DNA from: JAMXLO01 sp963794185
GTDB lineage: Bacteria; Pseudomonadota; Alphaproteobacteria; Acetobacterales; Acetobacteraceae
Length of the DNA: 64,000 nucleotides
Direction of reading: 5' to 3'
Assembly: GCA_963794185.1 (NCBI GenBank)
Contig: CAWCDM010000003.1
Coordinates: forward strand, 186,001-250,000
In this document: positions 19,398-27,909 of the stretch, one piece after another
How positions within the stretch are numbered: the first letter of the stretch is position 1
How the letters are laid out: every line of letters begins with the position of its first letter
The notes under the pieces: generated by a model
Database searches by the model: none
Seen by the model: the letters and a program-made list of their open reading frames with translations, nothing else
What the model was told of the DNA's origin: nothing
Position numbers and translations under genes: made by a program

Positions 19398-20303
19398 TCA
19401 ACCCGCAGGCGGCTCGATCCCGCCGCGGCCGATCGCGTGCCAGCGCACCAGCCGCAGCCTGCCGGCCCGCAGCAGGCGGTAGCGCTCCAGCCACAGCTCC
19501 GCCTCCTTCACGACGAGTGCCAGTTCGTGCAGCGTCGGACGCGTGTCCTCCATCGCCTGGACCGCCGTGAGCCACCCCGCCACCGATTGCTGCATGTGGC
19601 GGCGGGAGATGTCCTCGACGATCCGCACATCGAAGCCAAGCCGCCCCAGCACCCTCGTGATCGTCAGCTCGCTCGGGACGTCGGGGGTGCGGTGATCGAG
19701 CCGCGTCCAGGCGGCAACCATCGGATCGGCCGCATCGAGCTTCAGGTCCGCCACGAGCTCCACCAATACGAGCTGCCCGCCTCGCTTCAGTGCGAGCGAC
19801 ACCGCGGCCAGCGTCGGTTCCGGCCTGGCTCCGCGCAAGGGCTCGAACGCCATGCCGTGGTGGTAATAGTGCAGCGGGAATTTCGGCGCTAGCGGATCCC
19901 AGGTTTCGACCTGCGCCCGCCGCCCAAGTCCGGCACGGACGCTGCGTTCGCTGGCCAGTGCGGCCAGCCGGTGATTGGCCTCGAAACCGCTGACCCAAAC
20001 GCCGAGGCTGGTTGCGATGCTGCGGGTCGACCCGCCGCTGCCGGCGCCAACCAGAAGCAGACTCGACGCGGCCGACAGTCCCATCGGCTTGGCAAGACGC
20101 AGCGTTTCAGCCGCGCCGCCGGGGCACAGGAACCCCTCGCCCCACAGCGCCTCTGCAATCCCGATGCGCGCGCTCGGCCACTCCGGATCGTCGTCCTCGG
20201 CGAGCGCAACATCCGGCGCAAGCAACGTCGGTGTCGCTGCGAACAGCGCCTCGGTTGCCGACGCATGCCATCCGAGCAGTTTTCGCACGGTGTCGAGCAG
20301 CAT
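19398..20303 (-). CDS. Class I SAM-dependent methyltransferase-like protein
   Basis: A 301-residue cytoplasmic protein. The segment LLLVGAGSGGSTRSIA (near residue 86) is a glycine-rich SAM motif I, followed by an acidic strand end (GFEAN) and a hydrophobic strand GGQLVLVELV like motif IV. The C-terminal third is helical and Arg-rich. The substrate is unknown. It is 50 bases upstream of rpmJ, same strand. The fold is reasonably clear; catalytic activity is an inference. Confidence 0.65.
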   Translation of the reverse strand: MLLDTVRKLLGWHASATEALFAATPTLLAPDVALAEDDDPEWPSARIGIAEALWGEGFLCPGGAAETLRLAKPMGLSAASSLLLVGAGSGGSTRSIATSLGVWVSGFEANHRLAALASERSVRAGLGRRAQVETWDPLAPKFPLHYYHHGMAFEPLRGARPEPTLAAVSLALKRGGQLVLVELVADLKLDAADPMVAAWTRLDHRTPDVPSELTITRVLGRLGFDVRIVEDISRRHMQQSVAGWLTAVQAMEDTRPTLHELALVVKEAELWLERYRLLRAGRLRLVRWHAIGRGGIEPPAG

Positions 20304-20401
20304 CCAGCCACACCTCCGGGCGCCACAGTACGGCCGAACGATTGAGGAAGCGTTGAAGTGCGGGCAACTGACTGGTGCACCCCCATCCGATCATTTTGCC
20401 G

Positions 20402-20674
20402 ATGAATGGACCTGCGCTGAACCGAGGGCTTCGGATGAGCGTCATGGCGCGTCCGGGCGTGGACAAGGCGTCGTTCGAGCTTTGGTCGCTGGCGGTCTCA
20501 GCGGTGAACGGCTGCGGCATCGGCATGGAGAGCCGTGAGCGGGCGGTGCGCCAGCACGGGCTGACCGCCGAGCAGGTTCAGGCGGCGATGCGGATCGTGG
20601 CGGTGGTGCATGCCGCCGCCGCGGTGCTGGATGGCGAGGCGGGCGGTGGCAAGGTGATGCTGCAGGCTGCCTGA
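20402..20674 (+). pseudogene. AhpD-like (carboxymuconolactone decarboxylase fold) C-terminal remnant
   Basis: A 90-residue frame that matches only the C-terminal half of alkylhydroperoxidase AhpD (FELWSLAVSAVNGCG, then VRQHGLTAEQVQAAMRIVAVVHA). The catalytic CxxC reads CGIG, so the second Cys is lost, and the following His is Arg (ESRERA in place of DSHEKV). The N-terminal half of the family is absent and there is no clear ribosome binding site. It is probably a decayed gene; a small non-catalytic relative is the alternative. Confidence 0.6.
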
Positions 20675-20684
20675 GATCCTGTGT

Positions 20685-22274
20685 TCAGCGTGCGTCGATG
20701 GCCTGTGGAGCCTCTGCCGCGACCCAGGGATCGATGCATCCCGTCGCGGCGCGGCGATACACTTCCAGGCCATCGAACGCCGCGATCTGGCGATAGCGCG
20801 ACCAGGCGCGGGCGAAGGCAGGGTCGGACGCGCTCAGCACACCGACATAGTTGACCACCCCCTCCCGGGTATCGACGACTGCGATGTCCGGGCAGCCCAT
20901 GATGAAGTCGTGCGCCACCCAACGGCGGACCGGCCATTCCTTCGCCGCCGCCGCGTCGAACCGCGCGCGCCAGAGTTCGCCCTTTAGCGCCCACATCGAA
21001 TCGAAGCGCGAGGCCCAGGCGACGCCGGTGTTGTTCACCACCGGAAAGCCGAGCGCGATCCATTCTGAAAAGGCGATGTAGGTCCGCGCCTTCTGCTGGC
21101 GAATGAGACGCTCGAGCTTCATTACCGTCATCTGGTCCGGCTGCACCGCCAGCGCCACCTGCGGCTCCAGGCGCTGAAAGGCCGCTACCAGGAACACGAC
21201 CACGCCGACGCCGGCAAGCCCGACCGGCAGGAACGCGATCCGGGTGGAAGCCCGCCGCCGGTGCAGCAGGACCGATGCCGCCCAGCACAGCAATGCCAGC
21301 AGGGTCGCAATGGTAGCCGGCAACCGGTGATAGAACCAATCCTTGCCATCAACGAAGCAGATCACTGTGCTGGTTATGGCGAACATGACGAGGGTCAGCA
21401 TCAGACTACCCTCGGGCCTGCACCACCTACGGTTCCACCATAGCAGCAGCGCGATCGCCTGGCCGAACATCAGGCGCAGGCTGTCGAGCAGCAGGTGGCG
21501 GAATGGCGCATCGCTCGCCCCATAAAGGGCCAGCGCAAGCGGCACTGCGCGGCGCAGATAGGCGGGGCAGAACAGCGCGACCAGTCCGCCGTAGACCAGC
21601 AGCGCGACCCCGGCGGCGAGCGATTGGGTGCGGATCGGGCTCAGGCCACGCAGCAACGACAGGCCCTCGAGCACGAGGAACACGCCGACATAGCGCGGCT
21701 TGAGCGCGCAACCGAGGCCGGCGAGCACGCCTGCGATCAGCGATGCGCGAAAGGCGGGCCGTTCGCCATCGAGCGACCGGGCGAACAGGACCAGATAGGG
21801 CAGGATCGCGGCAACCAGCAGGTGTTCGCGCTGCCCGAGATCGCCGGCCGGCACGACCAGCAGCACGGTGCCTATCGCAGCGAACACCGGCACGCGGTCC
21901 TCGAATAGCTTGCCGCTGCCCTGCAGGAGCGAGGCGGTCCACCAGGCGCAGCCCAGCACGGCAGCAACGAAGAACGGGATGGCGGTGAACTGGGCGTCGA
22001 TCCCCAGCGCGCTGGCGAGACGGATCGGAATCGCCGAAATCCACACGATCAGCGGCGGATTTACCTCCACGACGTCGACATAGAGTTCCCGGCCGGAGAG
22101 CCAGCGCCGCGCGACGTACAGCAGCCAGGCGACGTCGTCCTTGAGCGGCGTGCGCAGCATAACGAACAGGACGATGCCGAGCACCATCAGCAGCAGGAGC
22201 ATGCTGGCGGCCGCGACAACAGGGCGGGCGAATGACTGCGCCGGGCGAATGGCCCGGACCTCGGAATGGCTCAT
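20685..22274 (-). CDS. GT-C-type glycosyltransferase-like membrane protein
   Basis: A 529-residue integral membrane protein with about ten hydrophobic segments. After the first segment comes the loop TPLKDDVAWLLYVARRWL with an Asp pair, then GRELYVDVVEVNPPLIVW, the pattern of ArnT/PMT-type GT-C enzymes that use polyprenyl-phosphate sugars. The C-terminal 170 residues are soluble and periplasmic by prediction. No lipid-A or cell-wall partner genes are near, so the acceptor is unknown. Confidence 0.7.
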   Translation of the reverse strand: MSHSEVRAIRPAQSFARPVVAAASMLLLLMVLGIVLFVMLRTPLKDDVAWLLYVARRWLSGRELYVDVVEVNPPLIVWISAIPIRLASALGIDAQFTAIPFFVAAVLGCAWWTASLLQGSGKLFEDRVPVFAAIGTVLLVVPAGDLGQREHLLVAAILPYLVLFARSLDGERPAFRASLIAGVLAGLGCALKPRYVGVFLVLEGLSLLRGLSPIRTQSLAAGVALLVYGGLVALFCPAYLRRAVPLALALYGASDAPFRHLLLDSLRLMFGQAIALLLWWNRRWCRPEGSLMLTLVMFAITSTVICFVDGKDWFYHRLPATIATLLALLCWAASVLLHRRRASTRIAFLPVGLAGVGVVVFLVAAFQRLEPQVALAVQPDQMTVMKLERLIRQQKARTYIAFSEWIALGFPVVNNTGVAWASRFDSMWALKGELWRARFDAAAAKEWPVRRWVAHDFIMGCPDIAVVDTREGVVNYVGVLSASDPAFARAWSRYRQIAAFDGLEVYRRAATGCIDPWVAAEAPQAIDAR

Positions 22275-22478
22275 GGACGCTCGGTAAGATGGACGCTTCG
22301 CTACCCTGGATGCGGTGCAGGAAGCATGCCCTGCAACCCTTTATATGTCTTTTATATGGTTATCGAGATCGTCGCCATGAAATATCTCAGCAGGCCGATA
22401 CGGTGACGCAGCGATGCCCCAGGTTCGCCGGCCTGACGCGTGCGTGATCTCGGGTGTGGGCGTTTCGCGATGACCCAG

Positions 22479-22859
22479 TCAGAACTTCATGGCCTGCTCC
22501 AGTTCGAGTGCTCGCTCCTCCGTCATTGCGCGCAGACATTCGGCCTCCTGGATCTGCCGGATCGTGCCCTCCCTGGAGCCGTAGAACCGGCAATTGGCAT
22601 CGCGATACTGAATCCAGAGCCGTTGCGCGGCTTTCAGCGGGTCGCGCTGCCCGGCGTAGACCTGTTGCATCAGGTCCTTGTACGCCGCGTTCAACCGCTG
22701 ATCCCAAACCCTGGTCTTGGCGACCACGCAATCGACGGTCGCCATTGTATTGTCCTCATTCCCGCAGGGCTTGTATTGGGGTCCGAACATCTCAGTCCGC
22801 GCTGCCGTGGAGACCAGGATCGCGATCATCGGCATCGCGATGAAGAGTGGGCATCTCAT
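22479..22859 (-). CDS. LprI-like (DUF1311) secreted protein
   Basis: A 126-residue exported protein: signal peptide (residues 1 to about 22), then a small domain with four Cys and the pattern LNAAYKDLMQQV and LKAAQRLWIQYRDANCRFYG typical of DUF1311/LprI proteins. Some members inhibit lysozyme in the periplasm; others are uncharacterised. It stands alone, with about 200 bases on each side that hold nothing I can name. Confidence 0.78.
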   Translation of the reverse strand: MRCPLFIAMPMIAILVSTAARTEMFGPQYKPCGNEDNTMATVDCVVAKTRVWDQRLNAAYKDLMQQVYAGQRDPLKAAQRLWIQYRDANCRFYGSREGTIRQIQEAECLRAMTEERALELEQAMKF

Positions 22860-22986
22860 GGCGTGACCTCACTGCCGCAACGTCGCGGCGGATGCTTTCC
22901 TGGCGTGAATGAAATTCCGCACACCCGTCGGGCCTGTCTGGGCGCGGGGTTGCCTTCGTCCGCGTCGTGCGGTCCTTAGACGCCCA

Positions 22987-23562
22987 TCACGCGCTTGCCT
23001 CGCCGGACGACACGGTGAGGTCGAGCCCTTCATACAATTCCGTGAGCGGCACCTCGACGCCAATTTCCGGCATCGACAGCACCACCTCGCCGGTCAACAG
23101 TGAACCTACCCAGCGTTCGCCCTCACGCGCAAAAACTGTCGCTGCCTGGCTGCCCTACTCCAGCATGACGTGACGGAGGATCGACTCAGTCTGCCGGTAT
23201 TCCGAATTCTTGATGACCCGATCCGTGAGCGCGCTGCCCTGCGACAATATCTCAAAGACCACGACAGGATCACTGACCACAGCCTGGCTTCCGGCACCAG
23301 GTGTGCAGGCGACGAAGACATCCGGATAGCGAATACTGCCCGCAACCCCGATCTTGAGGTCGCTGCCAAAGGCGCGGCATCGCGTGCCACGCAGCCGATT
23401 TCCAAGGAAAACCAGCAGATTGCCCTGGATCGTGGCATGCGCCCTGGTCACGCCGACCATGGCGACGGGTTTGAACCCGTCAAACTCGTAACGTGGCTCC
23501 TGCTGTTCCTCCCAGGCGAGGAACTCGGTGACGGTCATCGGCCTGCGCAACGCGACGTTCAT
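22987..23562 (-). pseudogene. Uma2-family restriction endonuclease-fold protein with in-frame TAG
   Basis: A DUF820/Uma2 protein of about 191 residues with a PD-(D/E)xK-like core: MTVTEFLAWEEQQEPRYEF at the start, then SDLKIGV, RYPDVFV and VVFEILSQ carrying the likely catalytic acidic residues. Codon 136 is TAG (23155-23157) inside RHVMLE*GSQAATVF, where relatives usually have Gln; the frame then runs on to a TGA at 22987 through VGSLLTGEVVLSMPEIGV. The catalytic core precedes the TAG, so a short product might keep the active site. The function of the family is unknown. Confidence 0.72.
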
Positions 23563-23611
23563 GGCATTGGCTCCAGCCGCAATGTGGCGACCGACGGCGG
23601 CGCGCGCAACC

Positions 23612-24712
23612 TCAGTTGAAGAACCGAGCCGGCCGGAAATCCGCGAGTTCCGGGCGCTGGCGGCCGTGCACGATCTCGTCGGCCACCGCAGCACCCAGGA
23701 ACGGCGACATCGTCACGCCGCTGTGCGTGATCGCGAGGTAGTAGCCTGCGACCCGCGGCACCGGGCCGACGGCGGAGAAGGAATCGCCCGGAATGGGGCG
23801 GATCGCCATGCGCGCGGCCTCCGGTTCCACGTCGCCGATCCACGGCAGCAGCCGACGCGCGCGCTGCACCAGGTCGCGCGCCTCGGGCATGGACGCACTC
23901 GGCCGCGGATCGAAGGCAAGCGTCGCATCCGTGGCATTCCAATGCAGTATCAGGCGTCCGGCACCGTCCGGCCGTGCCTGAATGATCGGCGCGTGCACGA
24001 CGCGCCCGACGCGGGCGGCAACCGGCGGGGTGAATACGAGGAACCCGACAGTCGGCGCCAGAGGTAAATGCAAGCCGGCATCCGACACCGGATCGTTCGT
24101 CCAGCGGCCGGCGCAGTTCACCACCATGTCGGCCTCGAACAGCCTGCCGTCCGCCGTCTTCACCCCCGTGACCCGGCCAGCGCGCAGCACCGTTTCCGAC
24201 ACGCGGACACCGCAGTGCACCGACGCGCCGCGCGCCCGCGCCGCGCCGAGCATCGCAGCCGCATACACCACGGGATCGAGCCAGCCCTCCTCGGGGAAGT
24301 ACGCAATCGGCGCATCGCCGATCTGTGCCGGGTCGATGTCGGGCTCAAGTTCCAGCAGTTGCGCCGGTGTGATCCATTCCGCCGCGTAGCCCCAGGATTG
24401 CAGGCGCTCCACCTTCGCCTGCTGCGCCGCGCGATCCTCCGGCGCGGTCCATTCGACGTTGCCGCCGCCATGCCACCACGGCGTCGCACCGAACTCCTCG
24501 GCCAGGGCGGCATGCGCCTTCATGCCCGCGACGTTCAGGTCGTGGTAGGGGCGCGGCGTCTTGCCATTCGAGTTGGTCCACGCGAAGCTGATCCCCGACG
24601 TGCCGCCGCCGATGCGGCCTGCTTCCAGAACGGTGACCGCGGCGCCGCCCAACGCCGCGCGAAACGCAACCGAGGCGCCCATCACGCCGGCGCCGATCAC
24701 GATGACCCGCAT
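23612..24712 (-). CDS. FAD-dependent oxidoreductase, DAO family
   Basis: A 366-residue flavoprotein of the D-amino acid/glycine oxidase type. FAD-binding motif IGAGVMGASVAF starts near residue 5, with VVNCAGRWTND in the middle and the C-terminal AITHSGVTMSPFLG block that closes the FAD site. The ATG overlaps the stop of the upstream binding-protein gene as ATGA. That pairing suggests oxidation of the amine, amino acid or opine delivered by transport (inference). It is the last gene of the minus-strand cluster with the second Liv transporter. Confidence 0.88.
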   Translation of the reverse strand: MRVIVIGAGVMGASVAFRAALGGAAVTVLEAGRIGGGTSGISFAWTNSNGKTPRPYHDLNVAGMKAHAALAEEFGATPWWHGGGNVEWTAPEDRAAQQAKVERLQSWGYAAEWITPAQLLELEPDIDPAQIGDAPIAYFPEEGWLDPVVYAAAMLGAARARGASVHCGVRVSETVLRAGRVTGVKTADGRLFEADMVVNCAGRWTNDPVSDAGLHLPLAPTVGFLVFTPPVAARVGRVVHAPIIQARPDGAGRLILHWNATDATLAFDPRPSASMPEARDLVQRARRLLPWIGDVEPEAARMAIRPIPGDSFSAVGPVPRVAGYYLAITHSGVTMSPFLGAAVADEIVHGRQRPELADFRPARFFN

Positions 24713-26286
24713 CAGTTCCTCACCCAGACATTGTACATGCGCGGATTGTAGAACGGCACGTAGTGCTCGACGTTGGCGCGCACCGCCTGCACCTTCGGCA
24801 TCACGCCCATCGGGATCACCATCACGTCGTCCAGCGCGATCTTCTGCGCGCGCACGAACGCGGCCTGGCGCGCCTCGAGCGTCGGGCCGTTCGCCACCTC
24901 GTCGAACGCCTTCATGAAGGCAGGATCGGTTTTTCCGCCCGGTGGCGTGTACACGGGATTCGGTTCGGCCATCGGCCGCAGCGTCTGCACCCCGCCCACC
25001 GCCACGTAGGTGATCCAGCCAGTGAAGAAGAAGTTCCAGTCCGGCGTGCCGTTCATCGCCTTCTGCAATGCGGTCGGCCAGTCGAGCACCAGAAGCTCCG
25101 CGTTGATCCCGACACCTTTCAACTGCTGCGCCACGACGAGCCCGGTGTTGTAGAGACTGGGATAATCTTTGTTGGTCAGCAGCACGACTTTTTCACCTTT
25201 GTAGCCGGCCTCCTTCAGAAGCTGCTTTGCCTTGTCCGGATTGTGCTGGTCCAAAAGCTCCTTGCCGACCTCGGTGTAGTAGTTGGTGCCGGAATACTGG
25301 AACGACGGATTGTGCTTGAAATCCCCATCGCTCGCCGCCTCCATCACCTCGTCAAAATCCAGCGCCGCCAGCACAGCCTGGCGGAATTTCAAATTGTCGG
25401 TGGGCGGGGCGGACCAGTTCCCATAGGTGACGTTCAGCCAGAAGTTCTCCAGCTTCAGGAGTCGAATATCTTTGTTCGCCGCGATGCGTTTCTGCACGAT
25501 CGTGGGCACGTCCTGCACGCCCTGCAGCTCGCCAGTTTCCAGTCCCGCGACGCGCGCACCCGGTTCCGGCACCATGCGGAATGTCACCGTATTGAGGCAC
25601 GCGATCTTGTAGCCGCCGAAGCCAGACAGATCGTCGTAGCGTGTGTCCGGCGTGTAGCCATCGAAGCGCTTCAGCTTCACGTAGGCATCGGCGACGAACT
25701 GATCGAGCTGCCAGGGGCCCGTCCCCATCGAGGGAAGCTGTTGCGGCGGTGCGTCCTTGTTCTCCTCGGGGATGATGATGATCGGCACGGTGATCGACGA
25801 CATCGCCTCCACGAAGCTCGGCCGCGCATCCTTCATCGCGATGACGAAGGTGGCGGGGTCCGGCGTGTCGTAGTGATCCACCGGCGCAAGGATCGAACGA
25901 TCGATGCCGACGCGGGCGTAGCGTTCGAACGAGGCGCGCGCATCGGCCGATGTGAACGGTTTGCCGTTGTGGAAGTGCACGCCCTGGCGCAGTTTGAAGG
26001 TAAAGGTCTTGCTGTCCGGCGAGGCCTCCACCGACTGCGCGAGCTGCAGCAGCGGCTTCATGCTCTCGTCGCGCGTGACCAGCGTTTCGTAGGTGTTCAT
26101 CGCGATGTCGCGCACCGAGGCGGCGGCGTTGGCCTGCATGTCTAGCCCGGCGACATTCGCTTCGAGCCCATAGGTGAAGTCGCCGCCGGTCCGGCCGCAC
26201 TGGAATTTTTCCGCATGCGCCACGCCGGTCCAGGTGAGCGTGACGCTCGCCAGCAACAGTATGTGCTTTGTGGCCCAACTCTCCAT
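24712..26286 (-). CDS. Oligopeptide/opine-type ABC substrate-binding protein (family 5), without own channel
   Basis: A 524-residue periplasmic protein with a signal peptide ending at VAHAEKF. Family 5 features are AMNTYETLVTRDE, FTFKLRQGVHFHNGKPFTSA and PPTDNLKFRQAVLAALD. It is a close paralogue of the binding protein of the Dpp-type system at 57-63 kb, but here no Dpp permease follows; the next genes upstream are Liv ATPases. It may share the distant channel. The end overlaps the oxidase start, so the two are probably co-translated. Confidence 0.88.
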   Translation of the reverse strand: MESWATKHILLLASVTLTWTGVAHAEKFQCGRTGGDFTYGLEANVAGLDMQANAAASVRDIAMNTYETLVTRDESMKPLLQLAQSVEASPDSKTFTFKLRQGVHFHNGKPFTSADARASFERYARVGIDRSILAPVDHYDTPDPATFVIAMKDARPSFVEAMSSITVPIIIIPEENKDAPPQQLPSMGTGPWQLDQFVADAYVKLKRFDGYTPDTRYDDLSGFGGYKIACLNTVTFRMVPEPGARVAGLETGELQGVQDVPTIVQKRIAANKDIRLLKLENFWLNVTYGNWSAPPTDNLKFRQAVLAALDFDEVMEAASDGDFKHNPSFQYSGTNYYTEVGKELLDQHNPDKAKQLLKEAGYKGEKVVLLTNKDYPSLYNTGLVVAQQLKGVGINAELLVLDWPTALQKAMNGTPDWNFFFTGWITYVAVGGVQTLRPMAEPNPVYTPPGGKTDPAFMKAFDEVANGPTLEARQAAFVRAQKIALDDVMVIPMGVMPKVQAVRANVEHYVPFYNPRMYNVWVRN

Positions 26287-26345
26287 GCGGCTTCCCCCGG
26301 TTCCTGCCGGCCATGATGGTGGTCCGCCGGATCGGCCGTCAATCG

Positions 26346-27086
26346 TCAGGTCGTGTACAGCCAGCGGCTGACCAGCGTCTCCACATCGTCGCCGAAATCG
26401 TCGCGTGGGCCTTCCGCGAACAGCGTGCCGGTGCGCATGACATAGACGTGGTCCGCGATGCCCAGCGCGCCCTTGATGTTCTGATCCACCAGCAGGATCG
26501 CCTTGCCGTCGCGCGCAAGGCCGGCAATCAGCGCATAGATCTGCGCCGCGATGCGCGGCTCGATGCTGGCGGTGGGTTCATCGATCAGCATCACCGCGGG
26601 ATCGGCCATCAGCGCGCGCGCGATCTCGAGCTGGCGCTGCTGACCACCGGACAACGTGCCGGCAGCCTGACGCCGCCGCTCCTGCAGGATCGGAAACTGT
26701 GCATAGGCGCGCTCGGTCCGCTCGCGCACCAGTGCGCGGTTACGACGGAACTGCCAGGCGCCCAGGCGCAGATTCACCTCCACCGACAGGAACGGGAACA
26801 CGCTCGGTCGTTGCGGCAGGTAGGTGATGCCGTGACTGCTCATGTCGTGCGAGGCCACGCCTTTCAGCGATGTCTTGCCCAGATGCATCTCGCCCTGGTT
26901 GGCCGGCAGGAAACCGAACAGCACCTTCAGCAGCGTCGATTTGCCGGTGCCGTTTGGTCCCAGCACGCAGCGCACCTCGCCGCGAATCACGTCGACCGAC
27001 ATGCCGTTCAGGATGTTGATCCCCGGCAGATAGCCCGCCACCAGATTGCGCGCGGTGAGCACTGGCGCGGGATCAGATACCGGCAT
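26346..27086 (-). CDS. livF: Branched-chain amino acid-type ABC transporter ATPase LivF (second system)
   Basis: A 246-residue ATPase: Walker A GPNGTGKST, signature LSGGQQRQ, Walker B VMLIDEP and LLVDQNI with Gln in the switch position, as in LivF. It overlaps the livG stop by 14 bases. The sequence is clearly different from the LivF at 4.1 kb, so the two operons are not a recent duplication. Confidence 0.9.
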   Translation of the reverse strand: MPVSDPAPVLTARNLVAGYLPGINILNGMSVDVIRGEVRCVLGPNGTGKSTLLKVLFGFLPANQGEMHLGKTSLKGVASHDMSSHGITYLPQRPSVFPFLSVEVNLRLGAWQFRRNRALVRERTERAYAQFPILQERRRQAAGTLSGGQQRQLEIARALMADPAVMLIDEPTASIEPRIAAQIYALIAGLARDGKAILLVDQNIKGALGIADHVYVMRTGTLFAEGPRDDFGDDVETLVSRWLYTT

Positions 27087-27807
27087 AGGCCCGCAGTACC
27101 TCCTGGTTGTCGCGCACCTCGGCCACCGTGCCGTCGGCGATCTTCTCGCCGCGCGACATTACCACCATGCGGTGCACCAGTCGCTGCAACGCCTCGATGT
27201 CGTGATCCACGATGACGAAGGTGCGGCCATCCGCGTGGAGCTTCCGCACGAGCACGATGATCTCGTCGCGCAGGAACGGGTTCACGCCGGCAAATGGTTC
27301 GTCGAGGAACAGGATATCGGGGTCCAGCATCAGAGCGCGTCCGAGTTCCAGCAGCTTCTGCTGGCCGCCCGACAGGTTCTTTGCCTGCAGCGTCTCGAGG
27401 GCGGCGAGACCGAGGAATTCCAGATGCCGGCGCGCCTCGCGGGTCGCCGCTGTCCAGTGTGAATGGAGGCGTGCGAGGCCGGGCACCAGCATGTTCTCCA
27501 GCACGGTCATGCGGCTGAAGAGTTGGGTGATCTGAAAGGTGCGCCCGACACGCAGTGCCGCGAAGTCGCTAGGAGCGAGGCCGTCCGCACGCTTGCCCCG
27601 CAGGTCGATGTGGCCGCTGGCTGGGGCCAGGTGACCAGTGAGCAGGTTGATCGTGGTGGTCTTGCCGGAACCGTTGGGGCCGATGAGCCCGACGAGCTCG
27701 CCCTGTTGGACAGCGAAGTTGAGGTTGTCCACAGCGACGATGCCGCCGAAGCGCTTGGTGAGGTCGCGCGCTTCGATCAGCGGTGAGGGTGCTGGCACGG
27801 CTAGCAA
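27073..27807 (-). CDS. livG: Branched-chain amino acid-type ABC transporter ATPase LivG (second system)
   Basis: A 244-residue ATPase with Walker A GPNGSGKTT, signature LSGGQQKL, Walker B ILFLDEPFAGVNP and the switch His in VIVDHDI. The start is the ATG at 27807. A 102-base gap with an inverted repeat separates it from livM upstream. It should pair with the LivF just downstream and the LivHM channel. Confidence 0.9.
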   Translation of the reverse strand: MLAVPAPSPLIEARDLTKRFGGIVAVDNLNFAVQQGELVGLIGPNGSGKTTTINLLTGHLAPASGHIDLRGKRADGLAPSDFAALRVGRTFQITQLFSRMTVLENMLVPGLARLHSHWTAATREARRHLEFLGLAALETLQAKNLSGGQQKLLELGRALMLDPDILFLDEPFAGVNPFLRDEIIVLVRKLHADGRTFVIVDHDIEALQRLVHRMVVMSRGEKIADGTVAEVRDNQEVLRAYAGI

Positions 27808-27813
27808 GGCAAA

Positions 27814-27903
27814 TTCACCGCAGAGACGCAGAGCAAGGTTATGATGCGCGTCGCGCGAAGTGCATTTCTTGTTTCTCTGCGCACTCTGCGCCTCTGCGGT
27901 AAA
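27814..27903. repeat. Type D inverted repeat (CTCTGCG family)
   Basis: Arms TTCACCGCAGAGACGCAGAG (27814-27833) and CTCTGCGCCTCTGCGGTAAA (27884-27903) are inverted copies with two mismatches, around a 50-base loop. Repeats with this wording are scattered in many bacterial genomes. It lies between livM and livG inside an operon; no T-run follows, so it is not a classical terminator. Confidence 0.65.
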
Positions 27904-27909
27904 TATTCT

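Noticed and set aside
19222..19998. A 258-codon frame covering rpmJ and more
   Set aside because: Only its last 41 codons are the L36 protein; the rest overlaps the methyltransferase-like gene in another frame.
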